Source: Xylocopa sonorina (taxonomy: Eukaryota; Arthropoda; Insecta; Hymenoptera; Apidae). Taken from it: a stretch of 64,000 nt of DNA. This document shows positions 15,322 to 29,100 of this stretch, in pieces; within the stretch, counting starts at the first letter, position 1; the number at the start of each line of letters is the position of its first letter. The position numbers and the translations under genes are program-made. The notes beneath the pieces are model-generated. The model was not told the DNA's origin, did not search any database, and saw nothing but the letters and a program-made list of their open reading frames with translations. The stretch covers positions 8,321,001 to 8,385,000 of the forward strand of contig NC_135198.1 in NCBI RefSeq assembly GCF_050948175.1, given 5' to 3'.

Positions 15322-15654
15322 TGGAAAACATGTCAATTCGACTAGCGCCGCATGATTGGCAACACCATGATTGCGCCAGCGAAATGGAGAACAGGTGTGT
15401 ACTCTTTGAGGTCATCAATTTGGCACACTACGCGCGCCAACGAATCGTGCGCGTGGAAACCTGGCTTTATGAGAACACGTCGGTTCAATTGACATCGCGT
15501 GATTGCTACCACTAATCACTCTGTCAGCGAAGTAAAAGATGGAAATGTACCTTTTATCGCCGTATTTCTGACGTGTCAACGGCTTTATGGAAACGTATCG
15601 AAGCAATCGACGACGCGTGATTGATATCGTTGCGCCAGCTAGAGGAAGAACAGC
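15322..15654. repeat. Degenerate repeat, three diverged copies
   Basis: Related blocks at about 15322-15395, 15463-15511 and 15583-15654 share GGAAACxTGTC/AACGTATCG-like starts, a GCGTGATTG or GCATGATTG core and, in the first and third, TTGCGCCAGC followed by GAGGAAGAACAG or TGGAGAACAG. Spacing is roughly 120-140 bp. Flanking GCGCGTGGAAA motifs at about 15449 and 15701 suggest the array is longer. Confidence 0.5.
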
Positions 15655-15699
15655 TACGGATATCGTTTAGCGTCGTTAAATTCATGGCAGCGAACACTG

Positions 15700-18600
15700 C
15701 GCGTGGAAATCAGGCTTAACGATCGCCAACGAGAGCAACTCCGACTGGAAGGTTTCTCGATACGGCTGGAAATTTGCGTCAAGTAGCTACATCCGAAAAT
15801 TTCGTATGCCCCTACGAGGTGCCACTCGTTTTTCACCCTTACCCGGCCAATTCGATATCGGAATTTGATCAAATCCTCTCTAGCCTTCTCCGTCCCTCTT
15901 CGCCATTCGTCTGCCACCCTTCGCGATTCCAGACCCTCCTAGATCGAATTCTTCCAGCTCGAGTGACATGTCGCCGAGTTTACTCTGCCCTAACCCCCGC
16001 TGCGTCGCGTATACAGCGCGTTGCGTAAGTAACGAACCCATAGGCGGCCGTGCGCCCAGTGTACACGCGTACACGGCTGTTTGGGGTGCGGTCCACGGGG
16101 TATTTGATGCGTGGGTTAAGGTAATAGCGACCTACCAGAACCGGGAAAGGAGCAGGGAAACTTGGAGTTGTACAGTACCGCGCAAAAGTCGAGGTTTCAT
16201 CGGTAAAAGTATATCTTGGTACCTCTTAGGGGATGACTTTGGTTATATTTTGTCTCCCTTACGAGATTCCAAATCGATGGACGACAGATATCCTAGTAAC
16301 TAAAAGAAATAGAGACCCTTCGTAATGCGGAGGCTGAGTTACTTGGAGAACATCGTTACAGACTGCGATCGTTAGCCACGTCAACAGCACGTGAGCTAAT
16401 AAAAAGTCAGGTAACCTCGTATTTTCGACCTGTACTGTATGCATCCGGGGATAGTAAAGGGGGCGGTGGCGGATCCATTGAATGGCCCCTCGGGTGGCTG
16501 TGCCAACAAACCCTAACTAACGTAAATAAGATGTCGTAGAAGGGCGGCACTCTCTGTTTCTACCGTCTTGTCCCTTTATCTTCCGCCGTCCGGACCCTTC
16601 CTATCCCTTTATCTCTCTCCATCAGGCCTCCACCTCGGCCCATTTTCGTTCTCTCCCGTTTCACTGATCCCCGCCGCCATTCTGCGAGCCGTCCTCCGCA
16701 ACCCTCGTACGTGCGCGAGTCCGATGAGACCAGGGCGGCGACCGGGGGAAGGCCAATTACCGGATTTTTCTCCGCGAAGATCGGCTCTCCACGTGCAAGA
16801 ATAACAGGAACTCGTGGCGATCGATTCGCGGATCCTTTTGCGGAAAGCTGCTGTCTCATTGTAAATACGCGACGGGGGGTGTGGGCTCGCGCACGCGAGA
16901 GAGGGTGATGAGTCGGGCGAATTTGTAAAACGATTATGGGAGATCCGTTCGAGTGGATCCACGGTGGGCTTTGTGCGCGGATTCGGTCGACGCTCGTTGA
17001 ATGAGTTTCGTATAACATCATAATGATCGGGGGCGCCGCGATGAGTAGGCGGTTCCTTCCTTTTCGGAGCCCTTCCTTCCTATCCCCCGTTATGACGTAA
17101 CCGGTGACGTGTTTCGCAGCGTTATAAATTATGGCGCAGTTTTTGGGCTCGATCACGACGGCTATTGTTGTCGGAGGGAACACGAGAGGACATTAACGGC
17201 GCGCGATATCGCGATGGATGGTTAAGAGAAGGGGTTAACTACGATTCTTACACGATGGGGTCGTTTCGCGTTTTTTTTTTTTTTTCGTAGGAATTTTTAG
17301 AGGTTGTAGTACGAGGAGCGATTATGAATTCAGTGTGCTCGGAAGTTGGTTGACGTTAAGTAGAAACTGCGAGATGCAGATGCACAACGGAAACTGTTAA
17401 GCGCAGAGTGGAAGACCTTGCTTCCCCGCCATATAAATTGGAACTTAAGAAGACGCTCGCGTAATGTCGCGTCATTTTACAAGCTCAAGCTGGAAACCTT
17501 ACTGCGAGTTATTTAAACCGTGAAAACGATAGTTGCCACGCGGAATACGTGATACCATCGATTTTAGTCGCACAATGCGCAGCTTTGAAAAAGCGAGCTA
17601 GACTCGACGCGAACGACTCGATCGTCCGTAGAAATTTACGAATTTCAAATTAAAACTTTGAACGGCAACACGGTTATTCTATTAAAAACGGAACGCCCCG
17701 GTCCACCCGCGAGCAACGAAGAGCTAACGATAATTGATAGCGTTTAGAACGCGAGGCTCATCAAGGCAGAACCACGGTACCAACCGGAAATTTCGTTAAA
17801 TCACGAGATAATGGAACAACGATAATGGCCATTCCATGGTCGGTAGCCAAGCCAACCAGGCGATCGTTACCCACGGAGCATCTCGTTTATATAATATGAT
17901 ATAATCTGCACGTCTGCTCTCGCATAGTCTTATTAGTAATGCCCAAGACGTAGCCCTCGAATGACTGCAGGAAAATCCCTTCGTTTTCGCCCACCATCGC
18001 CGTCCTCGTTTCCCCGTCCCCTTTGACTAAGCGATCCGGAAATGATGAATTCGCGAGCCTTATCGCGACTGCGCGGCGTTGTTTCCCGGACGACTTCAAC
18101 AAATAAGCTGTCCCGCGCCAGGATATTTCTCCGGGGGTCGGGTATCCTCGTAATCCTTGTAGCGGAGCCAGGACGGCTCCCTTCGACGATTGCTGAACTT
18201 CTTATCAGGGGACGGGGAGGCCACGGGACCTAAAATTGGACTTTCCGTTTGAATCATCTTCCACCGTGCTCTCCGAGACGTTCCACGAATTACGTACCGT
18301 CTGGTTCACTCGTTAACTACGCAGCCTCTCGTACGCAATAATTCCGTCAAAGGGAGCAAGAATTGTAAATTCACAAATTGTTATCTTTCCCCGCGAAGCG
18401 ACCAATCTTCGTCTGAAACGACTTATTGCACAAGCCTCGCCCTTTATCGCCCACCCTATCGGGCACACATCCATCACTACCCTTAAACGATTATTAAAAG
18501 TTCGCCCCGCAGCTCCTTACGCAACCCTCCATTCTCTCTCCACCGAGAAGACGCTAAATTGACGCGCGACAGAAAGAACCTCGGAAGTCCTCTTTCGAGT

Positions 18601-20027
18601 ATTTTGCACAGACCCCACGGCCAGGCACGTCTTCAAACTTTTTCCCGTTCCTCCGCGTCTTCGCGCGCGGCGGTTCGCAAGTCGCGTCTAGTAAGTTCCG
18701 ATACTCAGCAACAAGATTCGAGCACCCAACGCATCCCCTGGCTCAATTAAAGAAGTTTCGCGGCAGACGTCGTTACTCCACGGCGGCGCGACGCGGCGTC
18801 TCCGCGTCCTTGCTCGAATCGGGGACCGGAAACTGCGCGCACCTCGCTCGTCTTCCCCTTCAATTTCGTCGAGCGACGCACGCCGCGTCTCGTTCGAACC
18901 GCGCGTGTCCTCGCTGTTCTCTCCTCCATTAAATTAATTGCCGCATCGCAATTTCGCCCGGGCGAATATTTGCTACGCGCGGCGGGATCGCTGGTCCCAC
19001 GCGAGCTACGGGTGTAAACCGAGAGCGACTAGCTGTTCTCTTTTTTGTCTCTGGGCTTTTTTTTTCGTTCGTTCTTTACCCCCGTTCGAGGCTGGCTTCC
19101 ATTTGACACAGTTTCAATTTTCGTAACGCGGCTGAGTTACGTCAGCGGCGATCCGCGTCACACGCGGCACGACAGGAGGGCCGGATGGACAGATGCTCGC
19201 GGTTTTTATTTCGGAGAACTGCCGTGCCACTCTGCGCCGATTGTTACAGGGGAATCAATTGTTCAAGAGGATGCTGGCATTGTTTTTTTTTTCTTTTTTT
19301 TTTTGACGTCAGCTGCGAATTTTGGTTGGCCCGCGAGAACTGTATCGAAGCTGTCCTGTTGTTCAACTCGATTCTTTGTCCAGCAACGCGGACGTAACGG
19401 AATAACCGTGTACCGCGTTCGCATTGCAACAGAGTTTCTTCTTTGCCTGAAGGGATTAAAAGTGGTTTACGAATTCCCGTGTATGCAGCACCTCCCAGGT
19501 ATTTGGGAAAACGAAAAATTGGTTGGTAAACCGTTTTAGACGAACAGCTTAAAATAGACGTAGATTAAAAAACAGACGTGATTATAAATCCGTGGAACTC
19601 TGTCATAAATTCGCTATCAGCGGAAGATGAATTTTTGAGACAGGAAACCTAGTTCCAAAAGCTAAAACTACGTTCAAATATAATATTTCCTGTCTAAATG
19701 TCAACCAGAAATCGTGGCAATCGCCTGAAACTAGGAAATTCGTACATTCCTGACGCGATACGAATTTCATGTGCAACGATGCGCGAATTGTCGCCGATTC
19801 TTCAGCGAGTACCACGGTCTCGGGACGTTTCCTAGTTAGGCCAATTCCGTACTTTCGCTCGGCACGATTAATTAGCTTAATTCTGGCTTCCTGTTGTGCG
19901 TACCGGCGGGGCACCCATGGCTCGTTGCGTGTCGCGCGGGCATAACCGGCCGCATTCCGGCGTCATAGTTAACGCGCGCATGTCGTCGTAAAAGCACTCG
20001 TGGCATCCGCCACGGCGACGCGAGAGG
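15700..20027. other. Non-coding sequence 5' of Fas2
   Basis: GC-rich stretches (16.4-17.2 and 18.6-19.0 kb), a poly-T run (about 17271-17285) and no coding region I can support. The Fas2 promoter and 5' UTR should lie here or further upstream. A TTCAGTG initiator-like motif is at 17329-17335. Confidence 0.5.
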
Positions 20028-20130
20028 ATGACCGCCGCCGAGACGTCGATCTGCATTTCCGTGCTGTGCGTCTACGTGCTGAGGGCAACGCCGCCGTCGC
20101 CGCAGCCACCCCACGCGATCGACCGTTTGG
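20028..20130 (+). CDS. Fas2: Fas2 coding exon 1 (signal peptide), predicted
   Basis: ATG in a fair Kozak context (A at -3) opens 34 codons plus one base, ending at a strong donor (GTAAGAGG at 20131). The peptide has a short hydrophobic core, ICISVLCVYVL at residues 8-18, then a proline-rich stretch, as for a secretory signal. It ends in phase 1, as exon 2 requires (g|ct = Ala). The choice rests on phase, donor, hydrophobicity and position. Signal exons are poorly conserved, so another first exon is possible. Transcription start and 5' UTR are not determined. Confidence 0.55.
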
Positions 20131-23100
20131 GTAAGAGGAGCCTCGCCGCGATCGTTCGATTCGTAGCGGGTCGTCGCGTAACGACCCGTGGATCGTTACT
20201 TCTGACCGTTCACCGATGGAACGTGGAAATTTTCAGTTTTACTGTGGTCGTTCTCCGTTTAATTTAATGCTCGTTTCATTGATATTTCTGTGAAATTCAT
20301 CCGAGTGATTTGAAATTCATTTCCGATCGTGCTGGGGGTTTGTAGGCGGTATATGACCGCATGATCAGTTTTAGATGATGGTCGTTTGAAATCTGATATT
20401 ATCAGGATTTTTTAAATATTATTTTTCTGTAATCTTTGAAGCGAACTCTTGCCGTCTACTCATTATAAGTACACTTACGTATAATTAGCATGTACTTGTT
20501 TCTCGTGCCTATATTTCCTTCGGGGGAACTTGCCGCGGAACTCTGTCACAACTCTGTCCAAATATTAAGCCATCATTTACCGTCCTTTGAGAACTTTCCG
20601 AAGCGAGCATAACTTAAATGAAGACGTATGCACCGAGTCTGGCGCAAGTCAGCCGACGGTCTGGTGGTTCCTTTTCTAAATTCCGGGAACGCCGCGAGTG
20701 TGTCGTGTCTCGTTCGAGTAAGTCGCTAGTCGCTGATGGCGTGTCGCGAATAGCTCGAATCGCTGCGATTAAGGGTTTGCGACGTTGGCAACACATATGA
20801 CTCACTGTACGCGCACACGCGCGTACAACAGTCGTATGACAGTTAGACCGCTATCTCGTGGAACTGCGACGTGAGTCAGAGACAATTTCCTTCTACCCTT
20901 GCGCGTATCGTCCCTCACCCCTTGCAACCCCTTTTCCTGCATTATTCCACTTGTCTTCGGAATTGTAACCCCCTCGATGCGTTTCCGCGTACTCTGTCTT
21001 CTGCCGCTCTTGAAATAATAAATTTAATGGCGAGACGATTGAACGCTGACGTGGTGCTGTTTCACCGCGATGATAGATGCGACGTTACATATATATATAT
21101 TACAGGTTGGAATCACTTTGCATGCATCGCCCGTTCCGTGCATTAATGTTTCGCGAAAGAACCGGGCGTCGTGCCGCGATATTAAATGCTAGTACAGAAA
21201 CCGGACTTGACTGATGATACTTTTTTTCCGGTGTACATCGCGCACGGTGCTCTAAAAAGTAGTCGTAAACCACAGACAATTTTTTCCGCCCGCCACCACC
21301 CACCCCCTCCCCCGTGGTCGCTCTTTGTCCTTTCTGTTTGCGCGCATTTTTCTGTGTCAATTTGCGCCAGTTTTTACGCGTTCTCGCCCTCCGCTGCGTT
21401 TCTCCGCTTTTGCCTCGTCCCGGAAACCCACCGCGATACGTTTCAACAAACGTTTTACGACCGCAAAAGAAACGCAGCTATGTATGTCGTAACATCATAA
21501 ATTCAAAGCCAAGGTACGCGTTGCACGTCTCAATGAAGAATGATTTTTACTACCTTCGAAGGAAATTTATGTTAACCTTAGAAGCATCGAGTAATACATG
21601 ACTGCACTAGCGTTCATTGCTTTTTCATTCTTAACCGTTGAAATATAGCATCGAAAATCGCGACGTCGCTGCTCCAACGAAACGAAACCCTTCTACATGA
21701 CCGAACGAACATCGAAAACAGGCTCCTATCACGCGAATGACAACGCGTAATCATCGTCCGGACATAAGGGTGGCCCTGCGTGCACGCGTCACCTTCGAGG
21801 TGTCCGCGAGAGTCGCTGCCAATTGCCAACGACTCGCGTGTAATCGCGTGCAATCGAGCCCTGGCGCGCGATTAAACCAGCGTGCCCAGAAGTATTTAGG
21901 GCCCTTCTCTCGAGAAATTACCGGGCACCCTTCTCTCTCCCACGAGCGAAACGTCGGCGTAACAAGTGCTCACATCTCGATTCTGCTTACAGCTTACGCG
22001 AACCAGGCCTCCCTGGAGATCCTGCCGAACGGGGATACCCAGACGAAGGCGATCGGGTCCAGTATCATCCTGACGTGCAAGCCGAAGGTCGACGACACGA
22101 AGCTGATCGAGAACATGCAATGGCTCGATCCGCACAATCGTGCGATCGAGTCGTTGGGGTAAGTGGACCAGTCGAAGCGAGGAAAACGTACATCTACGTA
22201 GAACTTAACCGTGCGAGTTTAGTGTAAACTCCGCTGCGTAACTTTTTGGACCCATTTTGGCTCCTTTCTTCTCTCGTGTATTCTCGTCCCGTGGTAATAG
22301 AACAGACATCGATTTGTAGAGAATGTACGATTGTATAAGAGTAATTTTTACAATGAGTTGGATGAAATTCAGTGGTGTATGTATTATTTGAAAGATTATC
22401 TTTAGGTGTCTCCGGGTAGATCTGACTTCTAACCTAGATATTTCTGGATTTGCATTCGGCTCTAATTAGTTCTAATTCAGTATGCGAAAACCAGACAGCC
22501 GAATAAGAGAAAAGTTCGAAGTGAAATGAAAAATTTATTTATGCGCTCGAGCATTCTGCCGCGCGACATCCGCTCGTGTCTTCGACGGTGCTCTTTTACG
22601 CGTGGCATTATTTTTTCAAACCGACAGCCTGCGAACGCATCGACGCGGTGTAACAACGCCGCGTCGATTTATTAAATCCAATAGATTCAGAAAAATACGA
22701 CGGCCAGTTTTAACGTCATAATTCAACACCGTCGCGAAACGAGGGAACAGAAGGAAGAAGGGGTGAAAAAAATATCGCGACAGCGCGAACAAACGTTTGT
22801 CACGCCGGGCGAGGATATACGAGCAGGAGAAGTACACGCTTTTGAGCTTTTTGAGACAACCGAGCCACTTTTAGCGAATAATTAAAACGAGAGACGTGTA
22901 ATGGGTGCGGCGTAATTCACGGCGCGCAACTAAGCGCAATCATTCATTTTCTCTAAATTATTTCGAATTGCGCTACGGCGAAAATTTATTTATCGCGCGC
23001 TTATCTTTCTGCAACGCTTCAGAGTAACCGGATAAATTGAATTTTCCTGGACACGTTATCCGCGCATTACGCCCCACCCCGACCACGCTGAACTAACGTA

Positions 23101-26100
23101 ACTCACTTTCTTTTTTTTTTACAATTTTTTTTTCCTTGAACTATGTACACGAATAGCAAGAAAAATGTTACACCAGCGACATTCAGCACTAATTTTAACG
23201 AATTTCTGTCACTTGTTTTGCACACAGACTCGTCGTCTTGCCGATCGGAAGGCGAGTATACAAAACTCCATTCAAGACTTTTACACGTAACCCCGTAGTG
23301 TCGTGCCAGTTCCCTCTGTTTTGCGATGATCGTACCCCAAACACGTATATATATATACGCACACACATACACACACATGTACATCTATAGAGTTACTTTA
23401 GAGTTCCCCCTCACCAAACTTAGAAGACGCTGTCCTTCTTCGTTTTACCCGAAACGTCACACAGCCATACACACGTACCGCCACGGAAACGCGCACACCA
23501 CCCCGGCGTCACCTTCCAGGCCATCCCCACGCGGCTGATTTACGTCGACCACAGCCCTAGTACGGAGCTCTTAATTGCTGCAGGTCCGCCCGATTGTTCC
23601 GCGAGCTAAGCGTTGCTCATTAAGCTGTTCAGGAAAGTTTTCCGCCTTCCGCGGCCAAACTGACTTCCTTGTATTTGAACGCCTAGACGGAGGGGTGGAA
23701 CGCCGCGACCCCTGTGTACCCTCGTTGGCGATGCAAGAAAATCCGCGGGCCAAACTAGACGCTTTAAACGATGCTCGTCCCGCGTTATGGAGGCGTGTTA
23801 TTCAATGACAACAACACCGGCCACCTGAGCAATTAAACGGCCCCGTCATGCGGCTCTCTTTGCCGCGTGCGGTTTGCCGCCCTCGGTGCTGTTCGAAAGC
23901 TAGAGCGCTGGAAGGGTAGGAGTTCGCCCTTTGACTGTGGTTCGCGCCTCTAAAGTCGATGACACGTAAGCTGCAATCTTGCTAAAACGAGTTTCGTTCA
24001 ACCGATAGCGCGTGCGATGCGTATCGATTGGAAAGAGTTCTTCGAGTAGAAAAGGGGGTGGATCGAGGGCTCGAGCGACCGATTGATCTCGAGCTGTACA
24101 GGCGCTTCGTCGCCGCGTACGCAAACAATTAATTGTCGCAGACAAGAGGAGCGACTGGCGACTTCCATTCCCAGTGTTCAGCCCAGGAACAGCACTGGCT
24201 CGAATCAAACCATCCGCTCTCTCCAACCATCGCCTGAACCATTCGTTTCGTCGACTCCACCGTCTCGCTCGCGTGTACATACCGAGCAAAGCGTTCACCC
24301 GCCGCGGCGATATCGCGAGGCTCGATCCCCGTCGCTAAATAATGTGTCGCCGCGCGCGTCTTGCAAATATTGAACATCGCGATCAAACAATCCGACGAGC
24401 GCCAGCCACTCGGTAACTGATTCGTCGGATCGCGTGTTTGCCGATTACGCGGACCCCACTACGATTTGCATAATTATGTCCGCTCGCCGCGGCGTGTAAT
24501 GGCCGATAAATTCAGCGCGGGACACGCGTGTACCGGCAAACGGGAACCGTTTCATTAATCGTACCTTCCACGGCCCGTGTTCCCGATTAGGCAAGAAGAA
24601 AGGGTATTATTGCATAATCGCCTGGGCTATCTGTTCGATCGCACGCCACGTCCATCGTCTCGTCTCGTTTCGTTCCCTTCGCGCGGCGTTCGCTCCGCGC
24701 GAGCCTTGTTTCTTTTCCGCGCGTTCGACGTGCCCTTTGTTGGCCCGTGGTAATCGCGGCTCGATCTTTTTCTGGTCAAAAACGATTACCCAGGTCTCGT
24801 TTTAGTTAGCCTCGCGCTCTGCCTCTCGTGGGAAGACGCGCTCGAACTGGGTTAAACGGGATACGCGCAGCTGATCGTCGTTGGCTAATACTACCTACGC
24901 CGCGCAGGTGACGCGCGTGCACCACGCTCTACGCTTCTGACGGGTTCATTTTGTGAAACGCGTTTCTGGGCTGGTCACAGTCGTTACGCAAAGCGAGGCT
25001 GCGGGGGATCGATAATATTAATCAATCTTGCTCGACAGTAATATCGAATCCGGGTCAATGCTTCCACCCCATCGTTCAATATCGACTGCACGCGAGCAAT
25101 AATAATGTCAATGTTTGTTGGTGTTGGCGATGTTATTGATCGCGCGGGGGACGATTAAAGGATTATTAATTTCCCGGGGTAATTGATCTTCGGTGGCTGG
25201 CACGTAATTATCCGCGATGCGGGAATCTTTTCCGTCGAACGAGTTACACGGTTTTTGCGAGGGGCCATTGTTCGGTTTACTATAAATTCCAAATTATCTG
25301 AAGCTAATCTAAATCGTTTTCGCGATGTCACGCGCGCAAATTTAACCACGTTCTTCAAAAGAAAAAAGAAAAAAAAATAAGGAGAAAACGAAGCGAAACA
25401 TGACTTCATCCATGAGTAACGCCTCGAGCAAAGAGCCAGCAATTGGTTAATCACACCTGGACCTCGAGCACGCTCAAGCCTCACCTAACCCAACGATCGA
25501 CCCGCATTTATTTAAACTTCGTTCTTTTCACCCGTGGCCAAAGCCAGTGCGGCCGATCTATCGTGTTCCTCGATCGAAAGGGTTCATTAAAGCGTATCTC
25601 TGCTGACGTGGCCGCGTTCGAATTCGCATCGGAACTATTCATTACGACGCGATTCAGCATCTCTCCGCGCCGCAGGGCCTTATCTGCGCCCCGTACCCTG
25701 TCATGCGGTGTTGTTTAATTGTGTGAATCGATGTGAATGCGTCTCGTTTGTACGTGCCGGTTTTCACCAGCGCGGCAGGGAACGTCCGCGACACGAACGA
25801 CGCAGAAATTGCCGGCTGTCCGCGTCCGCCGACTTAGGGTTGGTTCCCAGTCGGAACCGGAGCCTTTCCGCCTCTCGACGGTCCTTCGACTCGACGTATC
25901 CGGCTCTTACGTCGAATTAAGGTCGATCGATTTGCGAGCGAGCGATCGATCGACGAATTTCGACGCGCGCCACTCTGTTTCAAACGCGTGTACAAACAAC
26001 CCCGCAACCACCCGCCATGCACACCCCGAGCCCTCTCTAACGATATTTCACCGATATCGGCTCGGTGTTTCGTGTTAGAATACGGATTAGGTGTTTTGCG

Positions 26101-29100
26101 GACGATTTATGGGGCCTGGGATGCGCCCCGAATATTCGTCCGGCGATATCCCTGGGGAAAACGTTGCGCTCGTACTGTTCGGTTTACACGGTTTAATCAG
26201 CCGTTGTTTTTTTGTTTTTTTCCTTTCAATCCTTTCGCTGTTCATTTATTATTTTTATAGCACAATAGAGCGCTACGCTGTATCCGAGATAATAGAAATC
26301 GGACGATCACTTTTTCCTCGTATGAAAATTTACAGGTTATTTCCCGCGGAAATTCAGAATATTGGTAGCTTGTAGATTCCACGCTCCCGTGGCTACTGAA
26401 TTGGATACACGAATTTTTCAATGTTCGCGCGAATCTCCGTGCACCCTTTCAGATTTGAATATTTTACGGCTCTTGTAGAAATTGTTTCGCAAACGACAGT
26501 TTTACGTGCTTGTTTTTATCGAAAGCATCCGCTCTTCTGGAATAACACTTATGTAATAAAATAGAGTGACGAGTGTTCGATTATATGACAGGATAGTTTA
26601 TCGTGATTTTTTCCTTGGACAATACTAGGTTTGGTAATGCACGAAATGAGAATCTGCGGAGTGTATGTCGTAATTGCAGTACCGATTAGAGGTTGAACCA
26701 CGAGTTCGTTCGCGAAACACCGAGCCACTATTTCACTCTGCGTCACTTCACCCGAACATCTCACTTCTCGTCATCATTACCACCATTATCGTTCTATAGT
26801 ATGTTACCATCACTGGAATGACTGTGCGAGGCGTGAAGCATGCCGGTGTGTTTTAATAACGACTTTTTCAATCATCCCCTGTAGCACGTCCTCCGGGCAT
26901 TCGAAGCCACCGATGTACACCGAATTGCACCAGGACAACAGTCTGTCTCTGTTCTTCAACTCGCTGGAAGAGGAGCAGGCTGGCAAGTACACGTGCAAAG
27001 CCACTTACGCGAATGCGATTCACTTGGAGAAGTCCGTGACAATCGAGACCATAGGTGAGGAAAAGTTTCGATGAAACTCGATTTTCCGCGACTCGATGAG
27101 CATCAGATTTCAAAGCACCCTTTGCCCCCGGGCTGTTGGTGAACGTTTCAAGGAATTTTTTTAAGAGCGCAGATTTTTCGCTCACGCGAAACTGAACGAT
27201 TTTCAAACGTCGCTAAATAGTAAGCTTATTTATAAAAGCGATATAGTCTCAAATATATTTTAACGATCGCACCGCGGCAATCTCATTACGAACTCTTTTA
27301 GTTCCCTCATTCAGTGGGTAGACAAAAGCGAATAGAAAATCGTACCAAACATCCGGGGCGCGTTTATAAAAATGCTTTGAAACGGAACCACCGAGGTGGT
27401 GCTCGACAGACGGGGGAACCGCCAGCCAGAATTATGAAGCGTAATTATTGTTTCCCAGTTGCGATCACTTGGGACAATGCGCCGTCCAATCAATACCCAA
27501 TTCTCGGAGAGGAGTTCGCTATTCAGTGCAAAGTGCGGGCAAGGCCTTCGCCCTCGGTCGACTGGCTGTTCAACGGTGAATTAATTAAGACGAACGAGCA
27601 CTACATTATAGACACGTACGCCCTGAAGATCAAGAACGTTCAAGAATCCGACGATGGCATCTACACTTGTCGTGCTTCGGTATTGACTACCGGAGAGCTC
27701 AAGGAGCGACCTATCCGCGTTGAGGTGGGTATCGATCGATCAACCTGGCTGTACATTTTACCAATATTTACAATTCTATCCACATTTCTAATAACTACAA
27801 ACAACAACGAATTCGCGAATCTCCTATTCTTAATAACGTTCTCGTTTTATCCTCGATATGTTTCGCCCGCGTGTACCGCGCAACAAAGAATTGCGCATCT
27901 GAAAAGCAGAACGTAAAGTAGCGAGAAAATCATAATTGGCGAATAATACGTTAAGCAAAGAACAACAGAGCCACCAGACAATCAAATACATGGCTGAATT
28001 TCGCCCATCCGATTCCCCTCGGTTTGTATACCCGCCACCGTGCATACACACCTTCCCAACCCCATTGAACCGACGGCGCGCGCGGCAATTATTCTCAATC
28101 CCAGCCCGTAATGCCGCCACAGGTATCAGGGAACAGGTTTGCGTTTCATTTAACAGGTCCACGTACGGCCAACGGTGAAGGAGTTGTCGAACCCGGTAGA
28201 TGTGGTCGAAGGGGAAGACGCGAGCATACAGTGCGAAGCCAACGGCAAACCGCCACCCAAGTTCACCTGGGTGAAGTCCCTCACCCATCAGAGCCTCTCG
28301 GACGTGGATCGTTTCAGCGTCGACCCGGACACCGGCGTGTTGACCATCAAGAACGTGAACAGGGACGACGACGGGGAGTATCAGTGCACTGCGACGAACG
28401 CAGCCGGGTCAGGCAACACGAACATCATGGTGAACGTGATCGTGAAGCCGAAGATCGTGGACTTCCCCAACATCACCGTGGTGCAGAACCAGGAGACCAA
28501 CCTGGTCTGCAAGGCTTTTGGCAAACCACCGCCCAAGGTCACGTTCAAGAAGGAAACCAGTGAGAAACCATACACGATCGGTGCTCAGGTGGACGACGAC
28601 AGGATCAGCTTGATCAACGTACCCAACGACAACACGGACGAAACCCAGGGCACCCTGACCATCCGCGGAATCCTCAGATCGGACGACGGACTGTACGAGT
28701 GCATCGCGCAGAACGCTGGTGGCGAGACGCGCAGGAACGGGCATCTGATGGTCGAGTTCCCGCCTTCGTTCACCGCCATGTCGAACAGAACTGTCTGGTC
28801 GTGGGACCAGAGGCCTGTGAACATCAGCTGCACAGCCGAGAGCATACCGAACGCGACTATACGCTGGACCATGCACGGTGACCAGAAAATCGACACCGAC
28901 GCGATGATCAAACAGCTAGGCAACGGGCCCACCTCGACGCTGATGATCTCACCCCTTGACAGGCGATACTACACCACCTACAAGTGCATCGCGTCCAACA
29001 AACACGGCACCCGCCAGCACAATATCGAGTTGAAAGAGGCGACGAAACCGGGCGTAGTGTTGCAGGCGAAAATGGCGGAGATCACCGCGACCACGATCAG

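Noticed and set aside
16560..17183. 207-codon minus-strand open frame
   Set aside because: No domain, low-complexity Arg/Pro/Gly content and overlapping frames on the other strand; it looks like a chance frame in GC-rich DNA.
28381..28932. Open frames antisense to Fas2 exon 5
   Set aside because: Mirror frames of a strongly biased coding exon; the plus strand has clear Ig homology.
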